Shown here: piece after piece, positions 45,003 to 50,583 of the stretch | Layout: each line of letters starts with the position of its first letter | Position numbering within the stretch: position 1 is the stretch's first letter | From: Verrucomicrobiota bacterium | Lineage (GTDB): Bacteria > Verrucomicrobiota > Verrucomicrobiia > Verrucomicrobiales > Verrucomicrobiaceae | Reading direction: 5' to 3' | DNA: 64,000 bases | Assembly: GCA_025360015.1 (NCBI GenBank) | Contig: JANYCZ010000029.1 | Coordinates: forward strand, 62,001 to 126,000 | The notes under the pieces: model-generated | Seen by the model: the letters and a program-made list of their open reading frames with translations, nothing else | Told to the model about the DNA's origin: nothing | The model's database searches: none | Made by a program: the position numbers and the translations under genes

Positions 45003-46187
45003 CTACCATTTGCGATCAAACCGCAACAGCCCCTCATGAATCACCAGCAGCCCGGCCGCCATGGCCACGGTGGTCAATGCCACTGCTTCAAGGCCTCGTG
45101 ATTGCGCCAGCCATCCGCAGGCGCTGGGAAACACGGCCGCTCCCACCATCGCAGCGCTGACTTGGAAGCCGATGGCATGGGCTGCACGTGCTTTGCCAAG
45201 CCGCTGAGGTGTCCGTGTCATCAGACAGGGATAAATCGAAGCAAGCCCCAACCCACTCAGTGCCAGCGCCGCTGCGGAGAAAGGCAGGTTTGCCGCAAAC
45301 AATGCCGTGCCAGCCACTGCTGCCAGCATGCTGAGACGCAATAGGCGGTCGATGCCCAGACGTTCAATGATGAAGCCAAACACCACACGACCGGTGGCGA
45401 TGCTCGCCCAGTAGATCGTCACCCACATGCCGGCGCTCTCTTTGCTCATGCCACGTGCCTCCGTCATCACGGTGAAACTCCACTGGCCTACGGTCACTTC
45501 GAGACCTGTGTAGATGAAAAAGAGCCCGATATGCGCCCAGACACCTCCATGTTTCACGGCGTCGCGCATGCTCACGGCGGCTTCTGGTTCAGAAGGCGCG
45601 TCCGTGGTTTCGCCTCGGGTGTCCCAAAGTTTCCGAGTGTAAATGAACAGCCCGGTAAGCAGAAGAAGCAAAGACCCCACCGCTGCGTAACCCGCCCGCC
45701 ATGATCCCAGCGAAACCAGCATGGAGGTCATGATCAGCGGCCCCAGAGTGGCGCCGATGCCGTAGCAGGCATGCAGCCAGTTCATGTGACGCGCCGAAAA
45801 ATGACTCGCCACATAGTGATTCAGCCCGGCATCAATCGCGCCGGAGCCAAGTCCGTGCAGCAGCGAGCAGGCCGCAAACAAAGTCCACACCGGCGCGGCT
45901 GAATAACCCAAGGCACTCGCCGCCACCAGCAGACTGCTGACACCCAGCAAAAGCCCGATGCCAAATGACTTGAGCAGCTTTCCTGTGAGTAAACCCGAAA
46001 CGAAATAGCTGGCTCCCGCCCCAAAGAAGATCCAGCCGATGTCGCTCTGCTGTTTGCCGAAAAAATCTCGCACTGAAGGCCAGGCCACGCCGATGAGGGT
46101 GTCCGGCAACCCCAGGCTGATGAAGCCCAGATAGGCCGTCACCAGCAGGAGGCGGCGGGCGAAGGATGGAGTGTGGGAGTCCTGCAT
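45003..46187 (-). CDS. MFS transporter lying inside the tRNA array
   Basis: A 394-residue major facilitator protein with about 12 hydrophobic segments. TM1 begins LLLVTAYLGFISLGLPDTLIGVAWPSV, with GAGASYFVSGLLTGKLLKSFG after TM2. The family resembles fucose/drug-type MFS permeases. The ATG at 46187 is chosen; a GTG at 46232 would add 15 residues. It runs opposite to all tRNAs, filling the gap between tRNA-Arg(TCT) and tRNA-Ile, so it either was inserted into the array or is a cargo gene. Substrate unknown. Confidence 0.85.
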   Translation of the reverse strand: MQDSHTPSFARRLLLVTAYLGFISLGLPDTLIGVAWPSVRDFFGKQQSDIGWIFFGAGASYFVSGLLTGKLLKSFGIGLLLGVSSLLVAASALGYSAAPVWTLFAACSLLHGLGSGAIDAGLNHYVASHFSARHMNWLHACYGIGATLGPLIMTSMLVSLGSWRAGYAAVGSLLLLLTGLFIYTRKLWDTRGETTDAPSEPEAAVSMRDAVKHGGVWAHIGLFFIYTGLEVTVGQWSFTVMTEARGMSKESAGMWVTIYWASIATGRVVFGFIIERLGIDRLLRLSMLAAVAGTALFAANLPFSAAALALSGLGLASIYPCLMTRTPQRLGKARAAHAIGFQVSAAMVGAAVFPSACGWLAQSRGLEAVALTTVAMAAGLLVIHEGLLRFDRKW

Positions 46188-46266
46188 TTGAGCAAGGCAG
46201 TCTGATGCAGAAGGTTCGTTTGTCGCTGCCACCTTGCGTGCAGTTTCCAGTTCATACGTTTTTCAT

Positions 46267-46340
46267 TCCTCAGTAGCTCAACAGCAGAGCAGCCGGTCGA
46301 TAACCGGCAGACCGTGGAGCGTCACCACGCCGAGGGACCA
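46267..46340 (+). tRNA. tRNA-Ile (GAT) with C33, divergent
   Basis: Acceptor TCCTCAG/CCGAGGG (one wobble, one A.C), discriminator A, encoded CCA. D arm GCTC-AACAGCA-GAGC and anticodon stem GCCGG/CCGGC are perfect; loop TCGATAA reads GAT but has C instead of U at position 33. T-arm CGTGG-AGCGTCA-CCACG is perfect with G55-C56. Confidence 0.82.
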
Positions 46341-46353
46341 CTTTTTTAGAGAA

Positions 46354-46428
46354 CGCTGGATGGCTTAGACAGATGAGCAGCGGATTGAAGATCCGCAGAG
46401 GTTGGCGCGCTACCAACTCCAGCGACCA
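46354..46428 (+). tRNA. tRNA-Phe (GAA), divergent
   Basis: Perfect acceptor CGCTGGA/TCCAGCG, discriminator A, encoded CCA. Anticodon arm GCGGA-TTGAAGA-TCCGC is perfect and reads GAA. T-arm GTTGG-CGCGCTA-CCAAC is perfect with G55-C56. D loop contains ACAG, no GG. Confidence 0.87.
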
Positions 46429-46434
46429 TTTTTT

Positions 46435-46508
46435 GCGGCATTGATGTAACAGCAACATGCGGGTCTTCCAAACTCATCACGTCGGGGCAGCACCGACATG
46501 CCGCACCA
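46435..46508 (+). tRNA. tRNA-Gly (TCC), divergent
   Basis: Perfect acceptor GCGGCAT/ATGCCGC, encoded CCA. D arm ATGT-AACAGCA-ACAT is perfect. Anticodon loop CTTCCAA reads TCC; the stem has one wobble and one mismatch. T-arm GTCGG-GGCAGCA-CCGAC is perfect with G55-C56. Discriminator A, whereas bacterial tRNA-Gly usually has U73. Confidence 0.82.
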
Positions 46509-46517
46509 CCTTCAAAC

Positions 46518-46593
46518 TCCTCTGTGGCCGACACAGAAAAGCACCTGTCTTGTAAACAGGATCATGTGAGCGCAAATCTCACCGGAGGATCCA
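46518..46593 (+). tRNA. tRNA-Thr (TGT), divergent
   Basis: Acceptor TCCTCTG/CGGAGGA (one wobble), discriminator T, encoded CCA. Anticodon arm CCTGT-CTTGTAA-ACAGG is perfect and reads TGT. T-arm GTGAG-CGCAAAT-CTCAC is perfect with G55-C56. The D stem is weak (two pairs). Confidence 0.83.
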
Positions 46594-46603
46594 ATTCAAC
46601 ACA

Positions 46604-46677
46604 CCCTTCATAGTGTAACAGCAGCATTCTTCGTTGTGAACGAAGCGGTGCCGGGGCAGAACCGGCTGAGGGAACCC
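46604..46677 (+). tRNA. tRNA-His (GTG), divergent, no encoded CCA
   Basis: Acceptor CCCTTCA/TGAGGGA with a C.A first position, discriminator A, then CCC rather than CCA. Anticodon arm CTTCG-TTGTGAA-CGAAG is perfect and reads GTG. T-arm GCCGG-GGCAGAA-CCGGC is perfect with G55-C56. The C73 expected of bacterial tRNA-His and the G at -1 are both missing, so histidyl charging is doubtful. Confidence 0.75.
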
Positions 46678-46685
46678 TTTCAATT

Positions 46686-46760
46686 CGTGCGCAAGACAAA
46701 GAGCCGAGTCAGCGGTCCGCAAAACCGCATTACCCAGTGCAAGTCTGGGGTGCACGTCCA
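46686..46760 (+). tRNA. tRNA-Cys (GCA) with C33, divergent
   Basis: Acceptor CGTGCGC/GTGCACG (one wobble), discriminator T as expected for Cys, encoded CCA. Anticodon stem GCGGT/ACCGC is perfect; loop CCGCAAA reads GCA but has C at position 33. T-arm CCCAG-TGCAAGT-CTGGG is perfect with G55-C56. D stem GAC/GTC. Confidence 0.85.
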
Positions 46761-46766
46761 TTTCAT

Positions 46767-46843
46767 CGGATACGAGAGAGCCAGCCGTTCTCGCTTGGTT
46801 TGGGACCAAGAGGCGCCCGGGGCAGCACCGGGGTATCCGACCA
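46767..46843 (+). tRNA. tRNA-Pro (TGG), divergent
   Basis: Perfect acceptor CGGATAC/GTATCCG, discriminator A, encoded CCA. D stem GAGA/TCTC and anticodon arm CTTGG-TTTGGGA-CCAAG are perfect; anticodon TGG with G37, as in normal tRNA-Pro. T-arm CCCGG-GGCAGCA-CCGGG is perfect with G55-C56. Confidence 0.87.
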
Positions 46844-46850
46844 TTTTCAT

Positions 46851-46926
46851 TGGTCTGTAGCTTAACAGTCAGAGCGTCGGGCTCATAACCCGGAAGGTGC
46901 TGGTGCAACTCCAGCCGGACCGACCA
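46851..46926 (+). tRNA. tRNA-Met (CAT), initiator-like
   Basis: Acceptor TGGTCTG/CGGACCG begins with a weak T.G pair, and the anticodon stem ends in GGG/CCC next to loop CTCATAA, both initiator-type features. Discriminator A, encoded CCA. D arm GCTT-AACAGTCA-GAGC. T-arm GCTGG-TGCAACT-CCAGC is perfect with G55-C56. Confidence 0.8.
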
Positions 46927-46935
46927 ATCATAATA

Positions 46936-47010
46936 GCCCATGTAGTCCAATGTAGAGACAACCGCTTCAGAGGCGGTCCAGTGCGGGTGCGAGTCCTGCC
47001 ATGGGCACCC
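46936..47010 (+). tRNA. tRNA-Leu (CAG) with short variable loop, divergent
   Basis: Perfect acceptor GCCCATG/CATGGGC, discriminator A as for Leu, then CCC instead of CCA. Anticodon arm ACCGC-TTCAGAG-GCGGT reads CAG. The variable loop is only 5 nt, whereas bacterial tRNA-Leu normally has a long variable arm. T-arm GCGGG-TGCGAGT-CCTGC has G55-C56. Confidence 0.78.
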
Positions 47011-47017
47011 TTTCAAT

Positions 47018-47093
47018 GCCCCCGTAGCTCAATGTATAGAGCGCCGCGCTTCGAACGCGGAGGCTGGAAGCGAAAGTCCTTCCGGGAGTGCCA
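47018..47093 (+). tRNA. tRNA-Arg (TCG), divergent
   Basis: Acceptor GCCCCCG/CGGGAGT with one mismatch and one wobble, discriminator G, encoded CCA. D stem GCTC/GAGC and anticodon arm CCGCG-CTTCGAA-CGCGG are perfect; reads TCG. The T-arm is irregular: GGAAG-CGAAAGT-CCTTC has two defects, or GGAAG/CTTCC pairs perfectly around an 8-nt loop. It lacks the array's usual C56. Confidence 0.75.
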
Positions 47094-47103
47094 GCTTCAT
47101 CAT

Positions 47104-47197
47104 GGAACGTCAACCGGACCAGCGTGCTGGGGCTCGTTGCTAACGAGATCGTGCCACCATCGTGTGGCATGAGGAGCGTGTCCTCGGCGTTCCTCCA
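47104..47197 (+). tRNA. tRNA-Ser (GCT), divergent, long variable arm
   Basis: Acceptor GGAACGT/GCGTTCC (one wobble), encoded CCA. Anticodon loop TTGCTAA reads GCT. The variable arm TGCCAC/GTGGCA is a perfect 6-bp stem, as class II tRNA-Ser needs. T-arm TGAGG-AGCGTGT-CCTCG with G55-C56. The D arm is rearranged and GC-rich. Discriminator T, whereas Ser usually has G. Confidence 0.8.
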
Positions 47198-47205
47198 TCT
47201 TCAAT

Positions 47206-47282
47206 GACCCTGTCGTCTAACTGGTCAAGACATCCGACTTTCTATCGGATAACTGCGGGTTCGACTCCCGCCAGGGTTGCCA
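47206..47282 (+). tRNA. tRNA-Glu (TTC), canonical
   Basis: Acceptor GACCCTG/CAGGGTT, discriminator G, encoded CCA. D arm GTCT-AACTGGTCA-AGAC has the normal GG. Anticodon arm TCCGA-CTTTCTA-TCGGA reads TTC. T-arm GCGGG-TTCGACT-CCCGC has the normal TTCGA. The only tRNA in the array with a standard elbow, so possibly the housekeeping gene. Confidence 0.95.
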
Positions 47283-47289
47283 ATTCAAA

Positions 47290-47362
47290 GCTCATGCAGC
47301 CCAACAGCAGAGGCACGATGTCGAGAACGTCGTCACTGCGGGTGCGACTCCCGCTGCGAGCA
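47290..47362 (+). tRNA. tRNA-Leu (GAG) with C33 and short variable loop, divergent
   Basis: Acceptor GCTCATG/TGCGAGC has four Watson-Crick pairs, two wobbles and a mismatch; discriminator A; no encoded CCA (CTT follows). Anticodon arm CGATG-TCGAGAA-CGTCG reads GAG with C33. The variable loop is 5 nt, not the long arm of normal tRNA-Leu. T-arm GCGGG-TGCGACT-CCCGC is perfect with G55-C56. Confidence 0.75.
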
Positions 47363-47368
47363 CTTTTT

Positions 47369-47443
47369 CGGTCCAAAGCTTAGACAGCGAAGCAGCCGGC
47401 TTTTAACCGGCATAGCAGGGTGCATGTCCCTGTGGACCGACCA
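47369..47443 (+). tRNA. tRNA-Lys (TTT), divergent
   Basis: Perfect acceptor CGGTCCA/TGGACCG, discriminator A, encoded CCA. D stem GCTT/AAGC and anticodon arm GCCGG-CTTTTAA-CCGGC are perfect; reads TTT. T-arm CAGGG-TGCATGT-CCCTG is perfect with G55-C56. A run of T follows (47444-47452); the nucleotidyltransferase starts 42 nt downstream. Confidence 0.87.
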
Positions 47444-47484
47444 TTTTTTTTTAAAACCAATATTCCTTGGAAACGAAATCCCTC

Positions 47485-48261
47485 ATGAAAACCGACCCTG
47501 TCTCCCACCGCGTTCGCGGTGCGCTCACCCGCCTCGAAACCGAGCAGAACGTCCGTGTGCTGTATGCCTGCGAAAGCGGCAGCCGTGCGTGGGGTTTTGC
47601 CTCGCACGACAGCGACTACGATGTGCGCTTCCTGTATGTGCATCGCCGCGAATGGTATCTGTCCATCGAAACCGGGCGCGATGTGATCGAAGAACCTCTC
47701 AGTGACGAGCTCGACGTGAGCGGCTGGGAACTGCGCAAGGCGCTGCGTCTTCTGCGGAAAAGCAATCCGCCACTCCTTGAATGGATGAAGTCACCGGTGG
47801 TGTATCATCACGATCCGGTTTTCACCCGTGAGTTTGAGGAACTGGCCGGGATGTTTTATTCGCCGCGCCGCTGCTTTGCGCACTACCTGCACATGGCCTA
47901 CGGCAACTGGCGCGATTATCTGGAAGGCCGGGATCAGGTGAGCCTGAAAAAATATCTCTATGTCTTCCGGCCGCTGCTGGCCTGCCGCTGGATCGCACGT
48001 TCGCTGGGACAGGTGCCGATGCTCTTTCAAGAGCTGGTCGATGCCGTGCTCGAAGAACACGAAGTGCGTGACGCGCTGGCTGTACTCGTCGCCCGCAAAC
48101 AAGCTGGTGATGAACTCAGCAAGTCTGCGCCCGATGCCGTGCTCTCGCGCTTCGTTGTTGCGGAACTGCAAAGGCTCAAAGCATTGAGCGATCCCGAAGA
48201 CGTGATGGGTGACTTGGATGAACTTGATATCTTCTTCCGCCGTTACGCCCTGAGCGGCTGA
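47485..48261 (+). CDS. Predicted nucleotidyltransferase (COG3541-like, Pol-beta fold)
   Basis: A 258-residue protein of the DNA polymerase beta nucleotidyltransferase superfamily. The catalytic signature lies at residues about 25-50: ACESGSRAWGFASHDSDYDVR, the G-S motif and the D-x-D metal-binding pair. The rest is helical. Members transfer a nucleotide to an RNA or protein target; this subfamily has no established substrate. A frame-compatible TTG lies 18 nt upstream, but the ATG at 47485 gives the conserved start. It lies 42 nt after tRNA-Lys and about 100 nt before rtcB, all in one direction, which suggests a role in tRNA end processing or repair (inference). Confidence 0.82.
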   Translation: MKTDPVSHRVRGALTRLETEQNVRVLYACESGSRAWGFASHDSDYDVRFLYVHRREWYLSIETGRDVIEEPLSDELDVSGWELRKALRLLRKSNPPLLEWMKSPVVYHHDPVFTREFEELAGMFYSPRRCFAHYLHMAYGNWRDYLEGRDQVSLKKYLYVFRPLLACRWIARSLGQVPMLFQELVDAVLEEHEVRDALAVLVARKQAGDELSKSAPDAVLSRFVVAELQRLKALSDPEDVMGDLDELDIFFRRYALSG

Positions 48262-48281
48262 AGGAGCATTCGTGCGAAACG

Positions 48282-48316
48282 GCAGCCTGGGAGGAGTGCA
48301 ACTCCTTTCAGGCTGC
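48282..48316 (+). promoter_or_regulatory. Strong hairpin in the rtcB leader
   Basis: GCAGCCTG pairs with CAGGCTGC (8 bp) and inside it AGGAGT-GCA-ACTCCT forms 6 more pairs. It lies between the nucleotidyltransferase stop and the rtcB start, 46 nt before the ATG. There is no T-run, so it is not a simple terminator; an RNA processing or control site is possible. Confidence 0.45.
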
Positions 48317-48362
48317 AACTCCACCATCCAGAACGAACACCGCTGCCGGGAGATCCGCGCTC

Positions 48363-49808
48363 ATGTTTAATCATCCAATTCAGCCCATCATGAAAACTCA
48401 AGACCTTATCCGCCTCGGCGTGCCTCAGGGGGCTGCGCTCAAGTCTGGCATGGAATTCATCGCGAATTTCATAGCTCAGGGCGGCGAATCTGCGCGCCTG
48501 GAAGAAGAACTCGGCGCGGTCATTGCCAAGCCCGAGTCATTCCTGGGCAATCCGTTGCGTGAGGCTTTCGCACGCGATCTCTACGCGCCTGCCTACAAGC
48601 AGCGTGATGCGCTCGCGCCCTGGCACCAGTGGGGAGTCGGACTCGAAGCGGGTGCGGTGCAGCAGATGGCGAATGCCTGTGCGCTGCCTGTCGCAGTGGC
48701 GGGTGCCCTTATGCCGGATGCTCATCTCGGTTACGGCCTGCCTATTGGTGGTGTGCTGGCGACGGACAATTGTGTGATCCCTTACGCCGTTGGTGTGGAC
48801 ATCGCGTGTCGCATGCGCCTCACGGTCTATGACCGCAAGGCCAGCACCATCGCGGGTCAGAAGGACCGCCTGGCAAACATCATCGAAAGCGAAACCCGCT
48901 TTGGCATGGGCTGTGAGTTCAAGCAGCGCCGCCAGCACGATGTGATGGACGAGGACTGGAGCGTGTCTCCGATCACCCGTCGGCACAAAGACAAAGCGTG
49001 GGCGCAGCTTGGCACCAGCGGCTCGGGAAATCACTTCGTGGAGTTTGGCTCATTCACCGTGTCGGCAGATGAAGCTGTCGCGCTGGAGGAGTCGGGCTTT
49101 GAGATCAAGCCGGGCGAGTACATCGCGCTGCTCTCGCACAGCGGTTCACGCGGTGCGGGTGCGCAGGTGTGCCAGCACTACAGCCGCATCGCCATGGATC
49201 GACGCTACGATTTGCCCAATGAGATGCAGCATCTCGCGTGGCTCACCTTTGAGGAAGAGGCCGGTCAGGAATACTGGGCGGCCATGAACCTCATGGGCCG
49301 CTACGCGGCGGCGAATCATGCGCTGATCCACAAGCACATCGCGAAGAAGGTGGGGGCTCATGTCATGCTCGACATTGAGAACCATCACAACTTCGCATGG
49401 AAGGAAACGCATGTGGTGAACGGCGAATCTCGCGAAGTCATCGTGCACCGCAAAGGTGCGACGCCTGCAGGTGCGGGCGTGCTGGGGGTGATTCCTGGCT
49501 CGATGGCGACGCCCGGTTTTGTGGTGCGTGGCAAAGGAAAGCCGGAGTCACTCAACAGCGCCTCTCACGGCGCAGGTCGTGTGATGAGCCGCAGCCAGGC
49601 CAAGCAGAGTTTTGCCTGGGGCAACGTGAAGAGGCAGCTCGCCGCCGCAGGTGTCGAGCTGCTCAGCGCCGGTCTTGATGAAGTGCCGGGTGTTTACAAG
49701 GACATCCACACCGTCATGGCCGCGCAGCAGGATCTTGTCGAAGTCCTCGGCAAGTTTGAGCCACGCATCGTCAAGATGTGTCCGGCTGGAGAGAAAGCAG
49801 AAGATTGA
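48363..49808 (+). CDS. rtcB: RtcB-type RNA-splicing ligase
   Basis: A 481-residue GTP/Mn-dependent RNA ligase joining 2',3'-cyclic phosphate (or 3'-phosphate) and 5'-OH ends. Conserved elements: DAHLGYGLPIGGV, VIPYAVGVDIACRM (metal site), LGTSGSGNHFVEFG, LLSHSGSRGAG, NHHNFAWKE, VHRKGATPAG and SASHGAGRVMSR, which carries the guanylated histidine. RtcB seals archaeal and metazoan tRNA exons and repairs cleaved tRNAs. GGGAG 10 nt upstream supports the ATG at 48363; the ATG at 48390 is an alternative. It follows the tRNA array and nucleotidyltransferase, and the HNH genes start 21 nt later. Confidence 0.95.
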   Translation: MFNHPIQPIMKTQDLIRLGVPQGAALKSGMEFIANFIAQGGESARLEEELGAVIAKPESFLGNPLREAFARDLYAPAYKQRDALAPWHQWGVGLEAGAVQQMANACALPVAVAGALMPDAHLGYGLPIGGVLATDNCVIPYAVGVDIACRMRLTVYDRKASTIAGQKDRLANIIESETRFGMGCEFKQRRQHDVMDEDWSVSPITRRHKDKAWAQLGTSGSGNHFVEFGSFTVSADEAVALEESGFEIKPGEYIALLSHSGSRGAGAQVCQHYSRIAMDRRYDLPNEMQHLAWLTFEEEAGQEYWAAMNLMGRYAAANHALIHKHIAKKVGAHVMLDIENHHNFAWKETHVVNGESREVIVHRKGATPAGAGVLGVIPGSMATPGFVVRGKGKPESLNSASHGAGRVMSRSQAKQSFAWGNVKRQLAAAGVELLSAGLDEVPGVYKDIHTVMAAQQDLVEVLGKFEPRIVKMCPAGEKAED

Positions 49809-49829
49809 AAAACGAACTTTAAGAAGGGT

Positions 49830-50414
49830 ATGAAAGACCTCCTCACCAAATCCACCGTCCTGGTGCTCAACCGCAACTGGCAGGCCATCGGCGTGAAAAC
49901 GCCGCTGGAAGCCTTCAGCATGATCGCCACCGGGGCAGCCACAGCGCTCGACATTGCAATGGACGGGAACATTCGTCCGGTGACATGGAAGGAATGGCTG
50001 GGCCTGCCGGTGCGCGAGTGGGACAACGCCATTGGCACCGTGAATGGTCCGGTGCGTGTGCCTTCGGTGCTGGTGCTGGCCCGCTTTGACAAGGTGCCGA
50101 AGAAACGGCCCAAGTTCGGCGTGCGGGGCATCTGGGAGCGGGACGGCGGCCAGTGCCAGTACACCGGGCGCAAGCTGCGACCCCACGAAGGCAACATCGA
50201 CCACGTCGTGCCGCTCTCCCGTGGCGGGCCCACGTCCTGGGAAAACTGCGTTCTGGCCGACAAGCGGGTGAACAGCCGCAAAGGCAGCAAGCTGCCTGAA
50301 GAGGCCGGTTTGAAGCTGCTGCGAAGACCTGTCGTGCCACGTGAACTGCCCGTCACTCACCTGATCCGGAACACGCATCAGGTGCGGGACTGGGAGATGT
50401 TTCTGGCCAAATGA
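49830..50414 (+). CDS. HNH endonuclease family protein, copy 1
   Basis: A 194-residue protein. An N-terminal domain of unknown function (about 1-85, TVLVLNRNWQAIGVKTPLEA) precedes an HNH core (about 100-165): RDGGQCQYTGRKLRPHEGNI, DHVVPLSRGG and WENCVLADKRVNSRKG. The aspartate-histidine, asparagine and final lysine of HNH are present, but the usual zinc CxxC is reduced (CQYTG). AAGAAGG lies 7 nt before the ATG. Starts 21 nt after rtcB, so cotranscription is likely. It may be a nuclease, or a non-cleaving HNH-fold RNA/DNA-binding protein. Confidence 0.85.
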   Translation: MKDLLTKSTVLVLNRNWQAIGVKTPLEAFSMIATGAATALDIAMDGNIRPVTWKEWLGLPVREWDNAIGTVNGPVRVPSVLVLARFDKVPKKRPKFGVRGIWERDGGQCQYTGRKLRPHEGNIDHVVPLSRGGPTSWENCVLADKRVNSRKGSKLPEEAGLKLLRRPVVPRELPVTHLIRNTHQVRDWEMFLAK

Positions 50415-50583
50415 CCTGTGCCGCCGGGGTGCCCCGGCGGCATTTTGGCCCATTCGGGCGCGGAGAAACGATCTTGGCACTTGGCAAACGGTCAAGACTC
50501 GCCAGCATAGTTGTCCAACATCGAGGAACGATCACCAAGCGTGTGAGTTCCTTCGTGCCGAAATTCCAACTTAGGAGCTGTGC

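Noticed and set aside
43422..47484. CRISPR array or integron cassette array
   Set aside because: Repeating units are tRNA cloverleaves of differing sequence, not identical direct repeats. The 44215-44308 inverted repeat lacks convincing attC core sites, and no integrase or cas gene is present in the window.
48282..48335. A further tRNA-like element ending in ACTCCACCA before rtcB
   Set aside because: Only four acceptor pairs could be formed and there is no T-arm or anticodon arm; a simple hairpin explains the segment.
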